From Amycolatopsis sp. CA-230715 (GTDB lineage Bacteria > Actinomycetota > Actinomycetes > Mycobacteriales > Pseudonocardiaceae): a stretch of DNA of 64,000 nucleotides. Under the pieces are notes generated by a model. It did no database searches, was not told the DNA's origin, and was given only the letters and a program-made list of their open reading frames with translations. The stretch covers positions 8,121,501-8,185,500 of the forward strand of contig NZ_CP059997.1 of assembly GCF_018736145.1 (NCBI RefSeq). The letters run 5' to 3'. A program made the translations under genes and the position numbers. Shown piece after piece: positions 28,467 through 37,220 of the stretch. Position 1 is the first letter of the stretch; each line of letters begins with the position of its first letter.

Positions 28467-28864
28467 GGGTGGGAGATGGGGAACACCCGTGACAGCCGGA
28501 CCCGCACCCGTGGCGGTGGCTTGACCGGTGTCCAGATCCGAGGAGCGCGGTCCGACCTATCGGACGGCGACACGCGGCGGCCACGGCGGACGTAACGGTG
28601 CCACCAGCCACCGCGTGAGCACGCCGTAACGGTCGACGTATTCCTCCGCACGACCGCGGTTCGGGAACGTCAGCTGCTGCGCACCTCTTCACAGATGCAG
28701 GCCTCTCACCCAGATGACGGGGCAGGGGAATCGTTCAAGATCGCCGCGATCGCTGGTCGGCCTGGCGACGAGTCCTCCAGAGCCACGTCCGTCCATTGTG
28801 GTTGATGAGTGTATTGGCTGTTCGGGAATGAACCCGGGCGTACTTCCTTGGTGTCTACAGGACA
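28467..28864. other. Intergenic region with a possible gene relic
   Basis: About 400 bp without an intact gene. The minus strand at about 28680-28560 reads LTFPNRGRAEEYVDRYGVL followed by TRWLVAPLRPPWPP and stop at 28559, with a stop just upstream. It looks like the C-terminal end of an unidentified protein. Nothing else is evident. Confidence 0.35.
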
Positions 28865-29368
28865 TCATCCTCGACTGGACGACTGTCCCGGAGGCGGTTT
28901 GGTGAGCGCGTGCTGCCAGTGGCGGGCGCGTTCGACGATGTCGTTGGTGAGCTGGTGGTGGAACCGGCTCAGCGCGTGAAGACGGGCACCGGCCGGAGTG
29001 GTGGGGCCGAGCAACGCGGATCCCCGGTGGGTGGCGTCGGCGAACTGGTGGTTTCGCTCAGCGCTGGCGAGGAATGCGTGGAACCATCCGTCGGAGTCGA
29101 CAACGTACCGTTCGGCTCGTCCCCGGGTGCGCCGCTCGCGGCGGATCATCCGTTGGCCTTCGAGGTATCCGACGGATTTCGAAACCGATGCCGGGCTCAC
29201 CCGCAGGCGCTGCCCTAGCTCGGCGGCGCTCATCCCGGTGGCGTCGCTGGTGAGCAGTGCGGCGAGCACTCGCGCGGACATGCCGGGCAGCCCGGTGCCG
29301 ATCAGGGCCGTGGCCAGCCGCCGCTCGACGGCGAGGGCGGTTTCCGGGTCGCGCCGTGGGTGTCCCAC
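28865..29368 (-). CDS. GbsR/MarR-family transcriptional regulator
   Basis: About 167 residues. A winged-helix domain with GLPGMSARVLAALLTSDATG, SAAELGQRLRVSPASVSKSV and GYLEGQRMIRRERRTRGRAE, followed by a helical dimerisation tail (FHHQLTNDIVERARHW). This matches the GbsR-like regulators that often control efflux transporters in actinobacteria. The start is uncertain: GTG 29368 fits the family N-terminus (RDPETALAVERRLATAL) but its ribosome site touches the codon. No adjacent target gene is obvious. Confidence 0.75.
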   Translation of the reverse strand: MGHPRRDPETALAVERRLATALIGTGLPGMSARVLAALLTSDATGMSAAELGQRLRVSPASVSKSVGYLEGQRMIRRERRTRGRAERYVVDSDGWFHAFLASAERNHQFADATHRGSALLGPTTPAGARLHALSRFHHQLTNDIVERARHWQHALTKPPPGQSSSRG

Positions 29369-29621
29369 CCTTTTCGCGCCGGGTTTTCGGTGCTGAGCAC
29401 GCCGTTTCGTGGCTCGGTGGGCGGTGTCAGCGTCGTATCCGGCTCGGCGCGGCTGGGCCAGAAGACGAAGCACCCAACCGATTCCGGTGTGATGTCAGTC
29501 CATATCGAACACACAGTGGCCACGATCCCGACCAGACCACGCTGGGTCGAGAGCAACCGCACCGTGGGGGTCCGGGGGGGGGCTCGGCCCCGGGTGCGAC
29601 AGCACACGAACACGGGAAAGG

Positions 29622-29643
29622 CCCCCCGGCGAAGCCGGGGGGC
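29622..29643 (-). terminator. GC-rich hairpin terminating the tRNA operon
   Basis: GGCCCCCCGGC-GAA-GCCGGGGGGC forms a stem of about 11 bp with a very short loop, 22 bp after the 3' end of tRNA-Val(GAC) in the direction of transcription. Confidence 0.7.
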
Positions 29644-29665
29644 CTGAACACCATGAACCAGAGTG

Positions 29666-29737
29666 TGCGCGATACTGGGATTGAACCAGTGACCTCTTCC
29701 GTGTCAGGGAAGCGCTCTCCCGCTGAGCTAATCGCGC
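29666..29737 (-). tRNA. tRNA-Val (anticodon GAC)
   Basis: Acceptor arms GCGCGAT/ATCGCGC pair exactly. D arm AGCTCAGCGGGAGAGC, anticodon stem CTTCC/GGAAG with loop CTGACAC, T arm with GGTTCAATCC. Discriminator A; no encoded CCA. Third gene of the Gly-Cys-Val cluster. Confidence 0.93.
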
Positions 29738-29738
29738 G

Positions 29739-29809
29739 AGGTGGAGACGGGATTCGAACCCGTGTACACGGCTTTGCAGGCCGTTGCCTCGCCTCTCGGC
29801 CACTCCACC
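29739..29809 (-). tRNA. tRNA-Cys (anticodon GCA)
   Basis: Acceptor GGTGGAG/CTCCACC, anticodon loop CTGCAAA, T loop GGTTCGAATCC, discriminator U as expected for Cys. Only one base separates it from tRNA-Val(GAC). Confidence 0.93.
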
Positions 29810-29834
29810 GTGCAAGGCCCGAGAAGGCCTCCCG

Positions 29835-29907
29835 AGCGGACGACGGGACTCGAACCCGCGACCCTCACCTTGGCAAGGTGATGCGCTACCAGCTGCGCTA
29901 CGTCCGC
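29835..29907 (-). tRNA. tRNA-Gly (anticodon GCC)
   Basis: Acceptor GCGGACG/CGTCCGC, anticodon stem TCACC/GGTGA with loop TTGCCAA, T arm GGGTTCGAGTCCC, discriminator U. First gene of the cluster; 25 bp separate it from tRNA-Cys. Confidence 0.94.
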
Positions 29908-30031
29908 ACTCCGCGATTTCCGGGTTTCGACCTGGTGTTCGTTCCCCGTCGTCGTGGTGTGGCAAAACCATATCGGACGCCCGATCGGGCCGTCACAGGG
30001 GGGTGGCTGTTCCGTGTCGCGAGGCCGAACA

Positions 30032-30457
30032 TCAGCTCAAATCGTTCGGTATGAGGTGTGTGAGCGCGTCGTCGACGTCGACCCACAGGTGCTCGTTGCC
30101 CGGCAGTACGACGTCGTAGGTCCGGTCGAGGAAGTCGGCGAGCTCCTGGGCCGAGGCTTCGAACATCGCGTGCCCCGAGGGCGAGTTCAGTTCGATCAGG
30201 ACGGACTCCGGGTCTTCGACCGACGGGCGGATCCGGACGTCCCCGTCACCGGCGTCGGCCAGCAGGCCGTCGGCCAGCAGGTCTCGTGCGTACACCCATT
30301 CGACCCAGCCCGCGCGGCCGGTGCGGAAGGCGGCGACCACCGCGTACGGGTCGCGGGTGTCGTATCGGAGCTCCACCTTGACCGGAACGGCCGGCGTCCG
30401 AGGCGCCAGCAGGTCGAAGACCGCCGTCGAGCGGAGCGTAACGTGATCGTTGCGCAT
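30032..30457 (-). CDS. ssgB: SsgA-family sporulation/cell-division protein (SsgB-like)
   Basis: A 141-residue protein unique to morphologically complex actinobacteria. In Streptomyces SsgB recruits FtsZ to division sites in aerial hyphae. The family core is clear: VELRYDTRDPYAVVAAF, WVEWVYARDLLADGLL, GDGDVRIRP and SPSGHAMFEASAQELADF. The length matches SsgB (about 137). ATG 30457. It stands between two tRNA loci on its own. The ssgB name rests on this being the widely conserved, often only, SsgA-like protein outside Streptomyces; other SsgA-like paralogues cannot be excluded. Confidence 0.88.
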   Translation of the reverse strand: MRNDHVTLRSTAVFDLLAPRTPAVPVKVELRYDTRDPYAVVAAFRTGRAGWVEWVYARDLLADGLLADAGDGDVRIRPSVEDPESVLIELNSPSGHAMFEASAQELADFLDRTYDVVLPGNEHLWVDVDDALTHLIPNDLS

Positions 30458-30823
30458 CGTCGTACCCTTCGTCTCCCTTCACGGCCCAGGTTGACCGAGT
30501 TCTGCTGGTGAGACGCGCCGCGCCGCCGATTCGCTCGCGACTTTGCCGCAGATCACTCTTCTGGGCTCACTGCGGCCGCCCCAGACCATCATCACCCCTG
30601 TCTCGCGAGCCCCCGAGCTCGCCCCTGCTGAGGAGCTCCCGATCTCCATACTGACCGGTTCGGCGGCCGCGCGATAGCACCGTCAGGCGGATGTTGCACG
30701 CGTGTCTCCCGCACTCGCGCGCGAACGGGCACGCGGGCGTGCGCGAAGAACCTTCGCTAGCTCGCGCTTGTTCGCAGCGTGGCGGGCCGTGTGCGGATCG
30801 TGCCCGCCGATGAACCACCCGTT
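30458..30823. other. Intergenic region between ssgB and tRNA-Val(CAC)
   Basis: About 365 bp. Open frames here have no domain content or ribosome sites. It should contain the ssgB promoter; I see no distinctive site. Confidence 0.4.
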
Positions 30824-30853
30824 TGCCGGGCTCGAAAACGGGTCCGGTAGAGT
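30824..30853 (+). promoter_or_regulatory. Promoter of tRNA-Val(CAC)
   Basis: -35 TTGCCG (30824-30829), 18-bp spacer, -10 TAGAGT (30848-30853), about 18 bp before the mature tRNA 5' end. Confidence 0.65.
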
Positions 30854-30871
30854 CCTGACTCGTAAGGCCGA

Positions 30872-30943
30872 GGGCGATTAGCTCAGCGGGAGAGCACTTC
30901 GTTCACACCGAAGGGGTCACTGGTTCGATCCCAGTATCGCCCA
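30872..30943 (+). tRNA. tRNA-Val (anticodon CAC)
   Basis: Acceptor GGGCGAT/ATCGCCC, anticodon stem CTTCG/CGAAG with loop TTCACAC, T arm CTGGTTCGATCCCAG, discriminator A, no encoded CCA. Differs from tRNA-Val(GAC) in the acceptor and anticodon stems. Confidence 0.94.
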
Positions 30944-30957
30944 CCCGACGGCTTAGG

Positions 30958-31000
30958 CGGCTCATATCTGCGGAACGCGCAGATATGAGCCGTCTTTTGT
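30958..31000 (+). terminator. Strong intrinsic terminator after tRNA-Val(CAC)
   Basis: Perfect 15-bp arms, CGGCTCATATCTGCG (30958-30972) and its complement (30978-30992), a 5-base loop GAACG, then TCTTTTGTG. Unusually AT-containing for this genome. Confidence 0.9.
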
Positions 31001-31837
31001 GTTTCCTGGGGGTGCAACCCCCAGACCCCGCCCGGAGGGCTCCGCCCCCGGACCCCCAGTAGGCAGGCGTGTCCGGGTCGATGCGGCTTGCCGGGTGTGG
31101 CCGGGCACTGTTGGTGGCGGAGTCACCTTTGCTGGTGTGGGGCGTTGGACTGGTTGTCTGGGTGGTGTTTTTGTGGGGGAGGTGAGTGTCGTGGCCCGGA
31201 TCCTTGGTGGGTGTGGGCGAGGTCACGGCCGGATTTCCACTGTGGGTGCTGGTCGGACCGGCATCCGGGTGATGAGGTGGGGAGTATCCACTGTGGACGC
31301 GAGCGGGCCGGGTCGCGGTCCACAGTGGAGTGAGCGCGGCCGGTCGCGCCGCGGCGGGCACCCGGGTGGGGCAACCGATGCCGCCACTCGGCAACGTGAC
31401 TGAATTACCAGCTACATACGGTAGCTGTTTGCCCGAAGCCAACGCTCACCCTTTGTCACTCGTTTGTTATCGGAATGAGGTGAACGTGACCTCGATGTTC
31501 CTGTAGCCACACGATAAATCCGCCTGCCGGGCCTCTGTAACGCTGTCGTCAGAGGGACCGATACCACCGCATGTATTGCGCTGTTGACTACTGAACGTAT
31601 ACCGGGATTGATTACTCTGCGTTGTCAAGATCGAGCCGAGCCCGGTGCCGTCGGCGGTCGTTCCACAACAGCCCGGATCACCTGGCAAACCGCTACCACC
31701 GTTCGCACGGTGGTACGGACAACCGCGTCACCAGCATTACGGTTTTCACTGCACGACCGCGGCGCTGAAGCACTACGGCACCGAGACCCGACTGCACTGT
31801 CCTGATGCGTCACCGAGCGAAGGATCTGGGAGGTCCG
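31001..31837. other. Long leader/intergenic region before the exopolysaccharide locus
   Basis: About 840 bp without a supportable gene. The first part is GC-rich with G-tracts and three copies of TCCAC(A/T)GTGGA-like palindromes at 31236-31245, 31287-31297 and 31319-31329. From about 31400 the composition falls towards AT (e.g. TTTGTCACTCGTTTGTTATC), as expected for a promoter of the downstream sugar-transferase gene. The 5' untranslated part may be several hundred bases long. Confidence 0.5.
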
Positions 31838-33343
31838 ATGGAAGAGTCGGTGCGGCCCCTGAAGACGGAGGACCCCGTCGCGCACCTCGACCTCCCACCT
31901 GCCCCGACGCCGCCGTCGCCACGACGGGCCACCGGGTCCGATCGGACGCCCTCCACCGCGTGGGAGGGCCGCTACCGCGCCTGGGTCATCGCCAGCGACC
32001 TGGCCGCGACCCTCGTCGTCATCGTGGTCAGCGCCGCGATCATCGACGGGCTCGCTCTCAACCACCTGCACGCGCTCGGCACCGCGCTCGCCGTCATGGT
32101 CGCGCTGCCCGCGAACCGCGCGTGGCACCAGCAACTCCTCGGCGAAGGCGCGGAGGAGTTCCGCCGCCTCGGCAGGGGACTGGTCGCCGCCGCCGTGCTC
32201 GTCGCGCTGGGCGGGCTCCTCTTCGGAGCGCTCGACGTGCAGCCCTGGGTGTTCGTCGTGGTGCCCGCGATCGCCGCGCTCGCCTTCCCCCAGCGGTACG
32301 TCCTGCGCCGCGTGCTGCACCACCGGCGCCGTCGCGGCCGTTGCCTGCTTCCCGTGATGGCGGCGGGCGATCCCGCCACCGTCGGCGACCTGATCGCCCG
32401 CACGAAGCTCGAGTCGCATGTGGGCTGGCGCGTGGAAGCGGTGTGCACGAGCGACGGTTCCGCGGGCGCAGCGGGTGACGGAGAGGTCGGCGGCGTCCCG
32501 GTGGTCGGGCGGCTCGGCGACCTCGCCGACCACGTGCGCCGCGGCGGCTACCGCGTCGTCGCCGTGACCGCGGACCAGTACTGGACGCCGAAACGCCTGC
32601 AGCAGCTCGCCTGGGACCTCGAAGGCACCAAGGCCGAACTCGTCGTCGCGCCAGTGCTGATGGAGGTGGCGGGTCCCCGGCTCAACGTGTCCGGTGTGTT
32701 CGGGATGCCGCTGCTGCGGGTCACCGCGCCGAAGTTCACCGGCGGACGCAGGTTCGTCAAGGCCGTGGTGGACAGGGTGGTCTCGGCGGCGCTGCTCGTC
32801 GCGTTTTCCCCGCTGCTGCTGCTGATCGCGCTCGCGATCAAGCTCGGCGATCGCGGCCCGGCGATCTACCGCCAGCGCCGCGTCGGCCGCGACGGCGACA
32901 CGTTCACCATGCTCAAGTTCCGGACCATGGTGCGCGACGCCGACCAGGTGCGCTCGAAACTGGTGCAGGCCAACGAAGGCGCGGGCCCGCTGTTCAAGAT
33001 GCGCAAGGACCCGCGCGTGACGAGGGTCGGCTCGGTGCTGCGCCGCTACTCGCTCGACGAGCTGCCCCAGCTGTTGAACGTCCTCAGTGGACACATGTCG
33101 CTGGTGGGCCCGCGCCCCCCGTTGCCGGAGGAGACCGAGAGCTACGAGCGCGACGCGCGCCGCCGTCTGCTGGTGAAGCCGGGGGTGACCGGGCTGTGGC
33201 AGGTCAGCGGGCGCAGCGATCTCAGCTGGGCGGAAAGCATCCGCCTCGACCTCCGCTACGTCGAGGACTGGTCGCTCGCGCTCGACGTCGTGATCCTCTG
33301 GAAGACCGCGCGCGCGGTGATCGGCGGCGCGGGCGCCTACTAG
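31838..33343 (+). CDS. Exopolysaccharide initiating sugar transferase (polyprenyl glycosylphosphotransferase)
   Basis: 501 residues. It starts polymer repeat synthesis by moving a sugar-1-phosphate from a nucleotide sugar to undecaprenyl phosphate at the inner face of the membrane. Four N-terminal transmembrane segments, a soluble middle domain (about 165-300), then the catalytic domain: KAVVDRVVSAALLVAFSPL, IYRQRRVGRDGDTFTMLKF, RYSLDELPQLLNVLSG and VGPRPPLPEE. This is the WbaP/CpsE-like phosphoglycosyltransferase layout. ATG 31838 has GGGAGG 4 nt upstream; a start at 31805 is possible but weaker. First gene of the polysaccharide locus. Confidence 0.92.
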   Translation: MEESVRPLKTEDPVAHLDLPPAPTPPSPRRATGSDRTPSTAWEGRYRAWVIASDLAATLVVIVVSAAIIDGLALNHLHALGTALAVMVALPANRAWHQQLLGEGAEEFRRLGRGLVAAAVLVALGGLLFGALDVQPWVFVVVPAIAALAFPQRYVLRRVLHHRRRRGRCLLPVMAAGDPATVGDLIARTKLESHVGWRVEAVCTSDGSAGAAGDGEVGGVPVVGRLGDLADHVRRGGYRVVAVTADQYWTPKRLQQLAWDLEGTKAELVVAPVLMEVAGPRLNVSGVFGMPLLRVTAPKFTGGRRFVKAVVDRVVSAALLVAFSPLLLLIALAIKLGDRGPAIYRQRRVGRDGDTFTMLKFRTMVRDADQVRSKLVQANEGAGPLFKMRKDPRVTRVGSVLRRYSLDELPQLLNVLSGHMSLVGPRPPLPEETESYERDARRRLLVKPGVTGLWQVSGRSDLSWAESIRLDLRYVEDWSLALDVVILWKTARAVIGGAGAY

Positions 33344-33420
33344 AGACTGTTTCGAAGTGCTTTGCGTGGCGGTGCCGGTGGCTTGCCCACTCAAGTGGCT
33401 CCGCCACTTCAATACACGAC

Positions 33421-34560
33421 CTAGCGGGCCACCGCTTCGACGACGGCGCGGATCTCGTCCCGGTACCGCGCCGGGGCGAAGCGTTCGGCCGCGACCTCGC
33501 GCGCCTTGTCCGCGCGGGTCGCGGTGGCGGCCCAGTCGGAGAGCAGGTCCTCGATCGCGTCGGCGAGCGAGGCGGCGTCGCCCGCCGCGGTCACGGGGCC
33601 CCACCGGCCGTCTTCGACCGTTTCCGGCAGGCCGTGCGCGTCGGAGACCACCACCGGCACACCGGCGAGCTGCGCTTCGATCGCGGTGTTGCCGAAGGGT
33701 TCGATCCGTGACGGCACGAGTGCGATGTCGGCGTCCGAATAGGACTGCCACACCTCGGCGCGGAACCCGCGCCACCGCACCGCGGCCTCGCACCCGGCGG
33801 CCAGCACCGCTTCGCGCACCTGCCGTTCGAACCATTCCCAGCCGGGGAAAACCGATCCGACGAGGTCGAGCGTGACGTCGTGGCCACGAGCCCGCAGCAG
33901 GGCGAGCGCCGCGACCGCGACGTCGGTGCCCTTGCGCGGCGAGATCCGTCCGACGAGGACGAGGCGAACCGGGTCCTTCGGCGCGGCCGCGGGGGAAGCC
34001 GGTGACGCCGGGCCGCGCACGCCGTTGTAGACGAGCGTGATCCGCCCGCCGAGGCGCCGCAGTGAGTTTCGCACCACTTCGGCGGTGGCCCTGCTGTTCA
34101 CCACCACGCGGTCGGCGGCGAGCAGGGGCGCGGCGAGTCCGAGCCGCACCGGTTTCGCGACACCGTCCTCCGCCTCGTGGACGTGCGCCACGACCGGGAT
34201 CCGGCGCGCGCGGGCCATCGCGAGCCACAGCGGAACCGTCACCGTGTTGACGTAGACGACGTCGGGGTCGAGCACGCGGAGCAGGTGCCACATCGGGCCG
34301 GACGACCGCTTCGCGAGACCGAGCAGGCGCGCGAAACCCAACGGCCGCAACGCTTCCTTGCGCAGCACCGGCGCCGGGCACACCGAGACGCGCGCGCCGG
34401 CGCGCTCCAGTTCGGCGACGAGCGGGCCGGGTGCCGGGACGGTCGCCACGACGTCCCAGCCGTCCTCGGCCAGCGCGGTCACCGATTCGAGGAAGACCCG
34501 GTCCGAGCCGTACAGCTCGGCGGATCCGTGTGCCATCAGCGCCGTGCGCCGCGCGGTCAT
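33421..34560 (-). CDS. GT4 family glycosyltransferase
   Basis: 379 residues, GT-B fold, cytoplasmic. Acceptor half: SAELYGSDRVFLESVTALAE and VVYVNTVTVPLW. Donor half: LVLVGRISPRKGTDVAVAAL and SRIEPFGNTAIEAQLAGVPV, the E-x7-E motif of retaining GT4 enzymes. It probably adds one sugar of the polysaccharide repeat. The start overlaps the polymerase/ligase stop (ATGA), so both are expressed together from the minus strand. Confidence 0.9.
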   Translation of the reverse strand: MTARRTALMAHGSAELYGSDRVFLESVTALAEDGWDVVATVPAPGPLVAELERAGARVSVCPAPVLRKEALRPLGFARLLGLAKRSSGPMWHLLRVLDPDVVYVNTVTVPLWLAMARARRIPVVAHVHEAEDGVAKPVRLGLAAPLLAADRVVVNSRATAEVVRNSLRRLGGRITLVYNGVRGPASPASPAAAPKDPVRLVLVGRISPRKGTDVAVAALALLRARGHDVTLDLVGSVFPGWEWFERQVREAVLAAGCEAAVRWRGFRAEVWQSYSDADIALVPSRIEPFGNTAIEAQLAGVPVVVSDAHGLPETVEDGRWGPVTAAGDAASLADAIEDLLSDWAATATRADKAREVAAERFAPARYRDEIRAVVEAVAR

Positions 34561-35831
34561 CCGGTCGCCTTCCTGGCCAGCGAAAGCCAGGCCACCAGTA
34601 CGAAGAGCCAGGTGCACAGGACGTTCGCGGGGGCGCCGAGCCCTTCGACGAACACGGAGTTGGCGAGCAGCGCGAACACCAGCGCGAGCAGGATCGTGCG
34701 ATCGGCGGAGGGCCCGCCGTGGTGCCGGAGGCGGTGCGCGGTCAGCAGCATGCACCCCAGCAGCGCGAGCCACGCGAGCGCGCCCAGCAGCCCGGTGTCC
34801 ACCAGCAGGTTGACGAGTGCGTTGTGGCCGCCGCCGAGCCCGATCTGGTCGAGGAACAGCCCACGCGACGACGTGAGGCCGAAGCCGTAGAGGGGGTGTT
34901 CGGCGAACCGTTCGAACGCGAAGCCCCAGAGGTTGGTGCGCGAGTTCAGGGTCGCGAGCCGGGCCGCGGACTCGCCGCGTGCGAAGAAGTCCTCGATCGC
35001 CGACGACGTGGTGAGGGCCACCGCGATCAGCGCGACCGCGCCCACCACGCCGACTTCGACCTTGCGCTGGCCGCGCCACCGGGTCCAGACCAGTACGAGC
35101 ACGCCGACGATCGCGCCCAGCACGGCACCGCGCGTCTTGGTCGCGACGAGACCGGCCGCGCACACCGCGAACAGCGCGACGTACACCGGTAGCCGCCAGC
35201 GCGGGCCCGCGCGGTCGAGGCCGGTGGTGATCGCGTACCCGGCCATCAGCACGGTCGCGACCGCGAGCATCGCGCCCGCCTGCACCGGGTGGACGTAGAG
35301 CCAGGTGAACCGGCCCTTCTGGGTGTGCAGCTGGGGAAAGCGCACGACGAAGCCGAAGCACACCGACGCCGCCATCAGGACCGCGTACCCGTGCGCGATC
35401 CGGTGCGGCGCACCCGCGTCGCAGTGCCGCGCGATCGACCGCGCGAGCGCCAGCACGATGACGACCTGCGCCGCGCGGACGAGCGCGAGCTGGAAATAGG
35501 GGGAGTACAGCGCGGAACCGGCGAGCACGATCGCGTAGGCGTAGGCGAGCCAGGTGAGCAGGTCGGCGCGCCGGGTGCGGACCGAGGGCCGGAACTTCAC
35601 GAACAGGAAGCACGCCACCGCCGCGTACAGCGCGATCTCGAGCAGGACGAACGGGTCGGCGTTGCCGGAGACGGCCTGGTCGTTGGCGCGGAGCCGGAAC
35701 TTGAAGTCGCTGGCCACCACCAGTGCGAGCACGCACCACACCGGCCAGGCCGGCTTCGCCTCGGCGCGGGTGCCGTCGATGCCGATCGGTGCACGGGTCG
35801 CGCTGGTCAGTTTCCCGGTTCCTTTCACCAC
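34557..35831 (-). CDS. O-antigen ligase/polymerase family membrane protein
   Basis: About 424 residues with around 11 membrane segments. The large periplasmic loop and following helix carry NSRTNLWGFAFERFAEHPL, YGFGLTSS and GGGHNALVNLLVDTGLLG, the Wzy_C signature with the conserved His. Such proteins polymerise or ligate lipid-linked glycan repeats outside the membrane. GTG 35831 is chosen since longer frames run into the divergent gene and have no hydrophobic content; the start is uncertain. Overlaps the GT4 gene by 4 bp. Confidence 0.87.
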   Translation of the reverse strand: MVKGTGKLTSATRAPIGIDGTRAEAKPAWPVWCVLALVVASDFKFRLRANDQAVSGNADPFVLLEIALYAAVACFLFVKFRPSVRTRRADLLTWLAYAYAIVLAGSALYSPYFQLALVRAAQVVIVLALARSIARHCDAGAPHRIAHGYAVLMAASVCFGFVVRFPQLHTQKGRFTWLYVHPVQAGAMLAVATVLMAGYAITTGLDRAGPRWRLPVYVALFAVCAAGLVATKTRGAVLGAIVGVLVLVWTRWRGQRKVEVGVVGAVALIAVALTTSSAIEDFFARGESAARLATLNSRTNLWGFAFERFAEHPLYGFGLTSSRGLFLDQIGLGGGHNALVNLLVDTGLLGALAWLALLGCMLLTAHRLRHHGGPSADRTILLALVFALLANSVFVEGLGAPANVLCTWLFVLVAWLSLARKATG

Positions 35832-36010
35832 GGCTGTCCGCTGCCCGGCCGGTGCGCTGGGACAGTCCCCGTGGGCTTCGGGGGCAATCCCGCGAACGGA
35901 GTAGCGGCGGCCTCGGGTGTGCATAATACGATGCGGTGAATCACACGCAGGGCGCCGACCCCCACGGTGGCCCGGTGCCCGTTTTGACCGCGAGCGACCG
36001 ATCGGTGACG

Positions 36011-37141
36011 ATGCGAATTTCGATGATGGGCACGCGTGGGGTTCCCGCGCGCTACGGCGGTTTCGAAACCTGTGTCGAAGAAGTTGGTCAACGGCTCGCG
36101 AAACGCGGCCATGAAGTGGTTGTTTATTGTCGGCGGGTCGAGGGCGACACCGAGGAGCCACCGGCGGACCACCTCGGCATGAGCTTGATCACCTTGCCCG
36201 CGATGCGCCGGAAAACCCTGGAGACACTGAGCCATACCGCGTTGTCGGTGCGCGATGCACGCACCAGGCGGCCGGATGTCGCGTTCGTCTTCAACTCCGC
36301 GAACGCGCCGTTGCTGCCGCTGCTGCGGATGTGGCGAATTCCCGTGGTGACCCATGTGGACGGTCTCGAATGGAAGCGCGCCAAGTGGAATGGGGCCGGC
36401 CGCCGCTACTACCGCGCCGCGGAATCACTGGCCGTGCGCTGGTCGGACGCGTTGATCGCGGACGCGCGCGGTATTCAGGACTACTATTCCGACCGTTTCT
36501 CGGTGGCCACCGACTACATTCCGTACGGTGCGCCGAAACTGGGTGAAGTCGGGCACGACCTGATCGCCGAACTGGGGCTGACCCCCGGCGGGTACCACCT
36601 CGTGGTCGCCAGGTTCGAACCGGAGAACCACGTCGATCTCGCGGTCGAGGGGTACCGGGCCAGCGCGGCGGAACTCCCGCTCGTGGTGGTCGGGTCGGCA
36701 CCGTACGCCGACGCCTACACCCGCAGGATCCGCCAGCTGGCGGGAACCGACGGGTCGGTGCGCCTGCTCGGCGGCGTCTGGGACCAGCTCCAGCTCGACC
36801 AGCTCTACGGCAACGCGCTGACCTACGTGCACGGCCATTCGGTCGGGGGCACGAACCCGTCGCTGCTGCGCGCGATGGGCGCGGGCACCGCGACCTCGGC
36901 GTTCGACGTGAACTTCAACCGGGAGGTGCTCGGCGAGCACGGCCGGTTCTTCGGTTCCGCCGCCGATCTCGCGGCCCTGTGCGAGGCGGCCGAAGCCGAT
37001 CCCGAAGGCACTCGCCGTCGCGGCCGCGCGCAAGTCGCCACGCTCGACCGGTACGACTGGGAAAGCGTCGCCGACGCGTACGAGGCGCTGGCGGCGCGAC
37101 TGGTCCGCACGGCACCCCGCAACAAGAGCCCCGACGAGTAG
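36011..37141 (+). CDS. DUF1972/GT4-type glycosyltransferase (rhamnosyltransferase-like)
   Basis: About 376 residues. The N-terminus MRISMMGTRGVPARYGGFET is the DUF1972 signature seen in rhamnosyl- and other glycosyltransferases of exopolysaccharide loci; THVDGLEWKRAKWNG follows. The donor half has VVARFEPENHVDLAVEGY and YVHGHSVGGTNPSLLRAMG. The start is uncertain: GTG 35936 is in frame, but the family begins at or near ATG 36011. Divergent from the polymerase operon; a CATAAT box near 35925 may belong to their shared promoter region. Confidence 0.88.
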   Translation: MRISMMGTRGVPARYGGFETCVEEVGQRLAKRGHEVVVYCRRVEGDTEEPPADHLGMSLITLPAMRRKTLETLSHTALSVRDARTRRPDVAFVFNSANAPLLPLLRMWRIPVVTHVDGLEWKRAKWNGAGRRYYRAAESLAVRWSDALIADARGIQDYYSDRFSVATDYIPYGAPKLGEVGHDLIAELGLTPGGYHLVVARFEPENHVDLAVEGYRASAAELPLVVVGSAPYADAYTRRIRQLAGTDGSVRLLGGVWDQLQLDQLYGNALTYVHGHSVGGTNPSLLRAMGAGTATSAFDVNFNREVLGEHGRFFGSAADLAALCEAAEADPEGTRRRGRAQVATLDRYDWESVADAYEALAARLVRTAPRNKSPDE

Positions 37142-37220
37142 CACTCGCCGGTCGGTGGGCCCGCCCACCGCGTTTCTCCCTCCCCTCCCCGAAAATCCCC
37201 ACCGATACGAAGGAACCCCC

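Noticed and set aside
30999..31403. 134-codon plus-strand frame after the tRNA-Val terminator
   Set aside because: G/V-rich composition, no ribosome site, palindromic words inside, and an equally long antisense frame; treated as non-coding.
31625..34381. 918-codon minus-strand open frame opposite the sugar-transferase gene
   Set aside because: Antisense shadow of two real genes; composition is Arg/His/Ala-rich without domains, a usual artefact of high-GC DNA.
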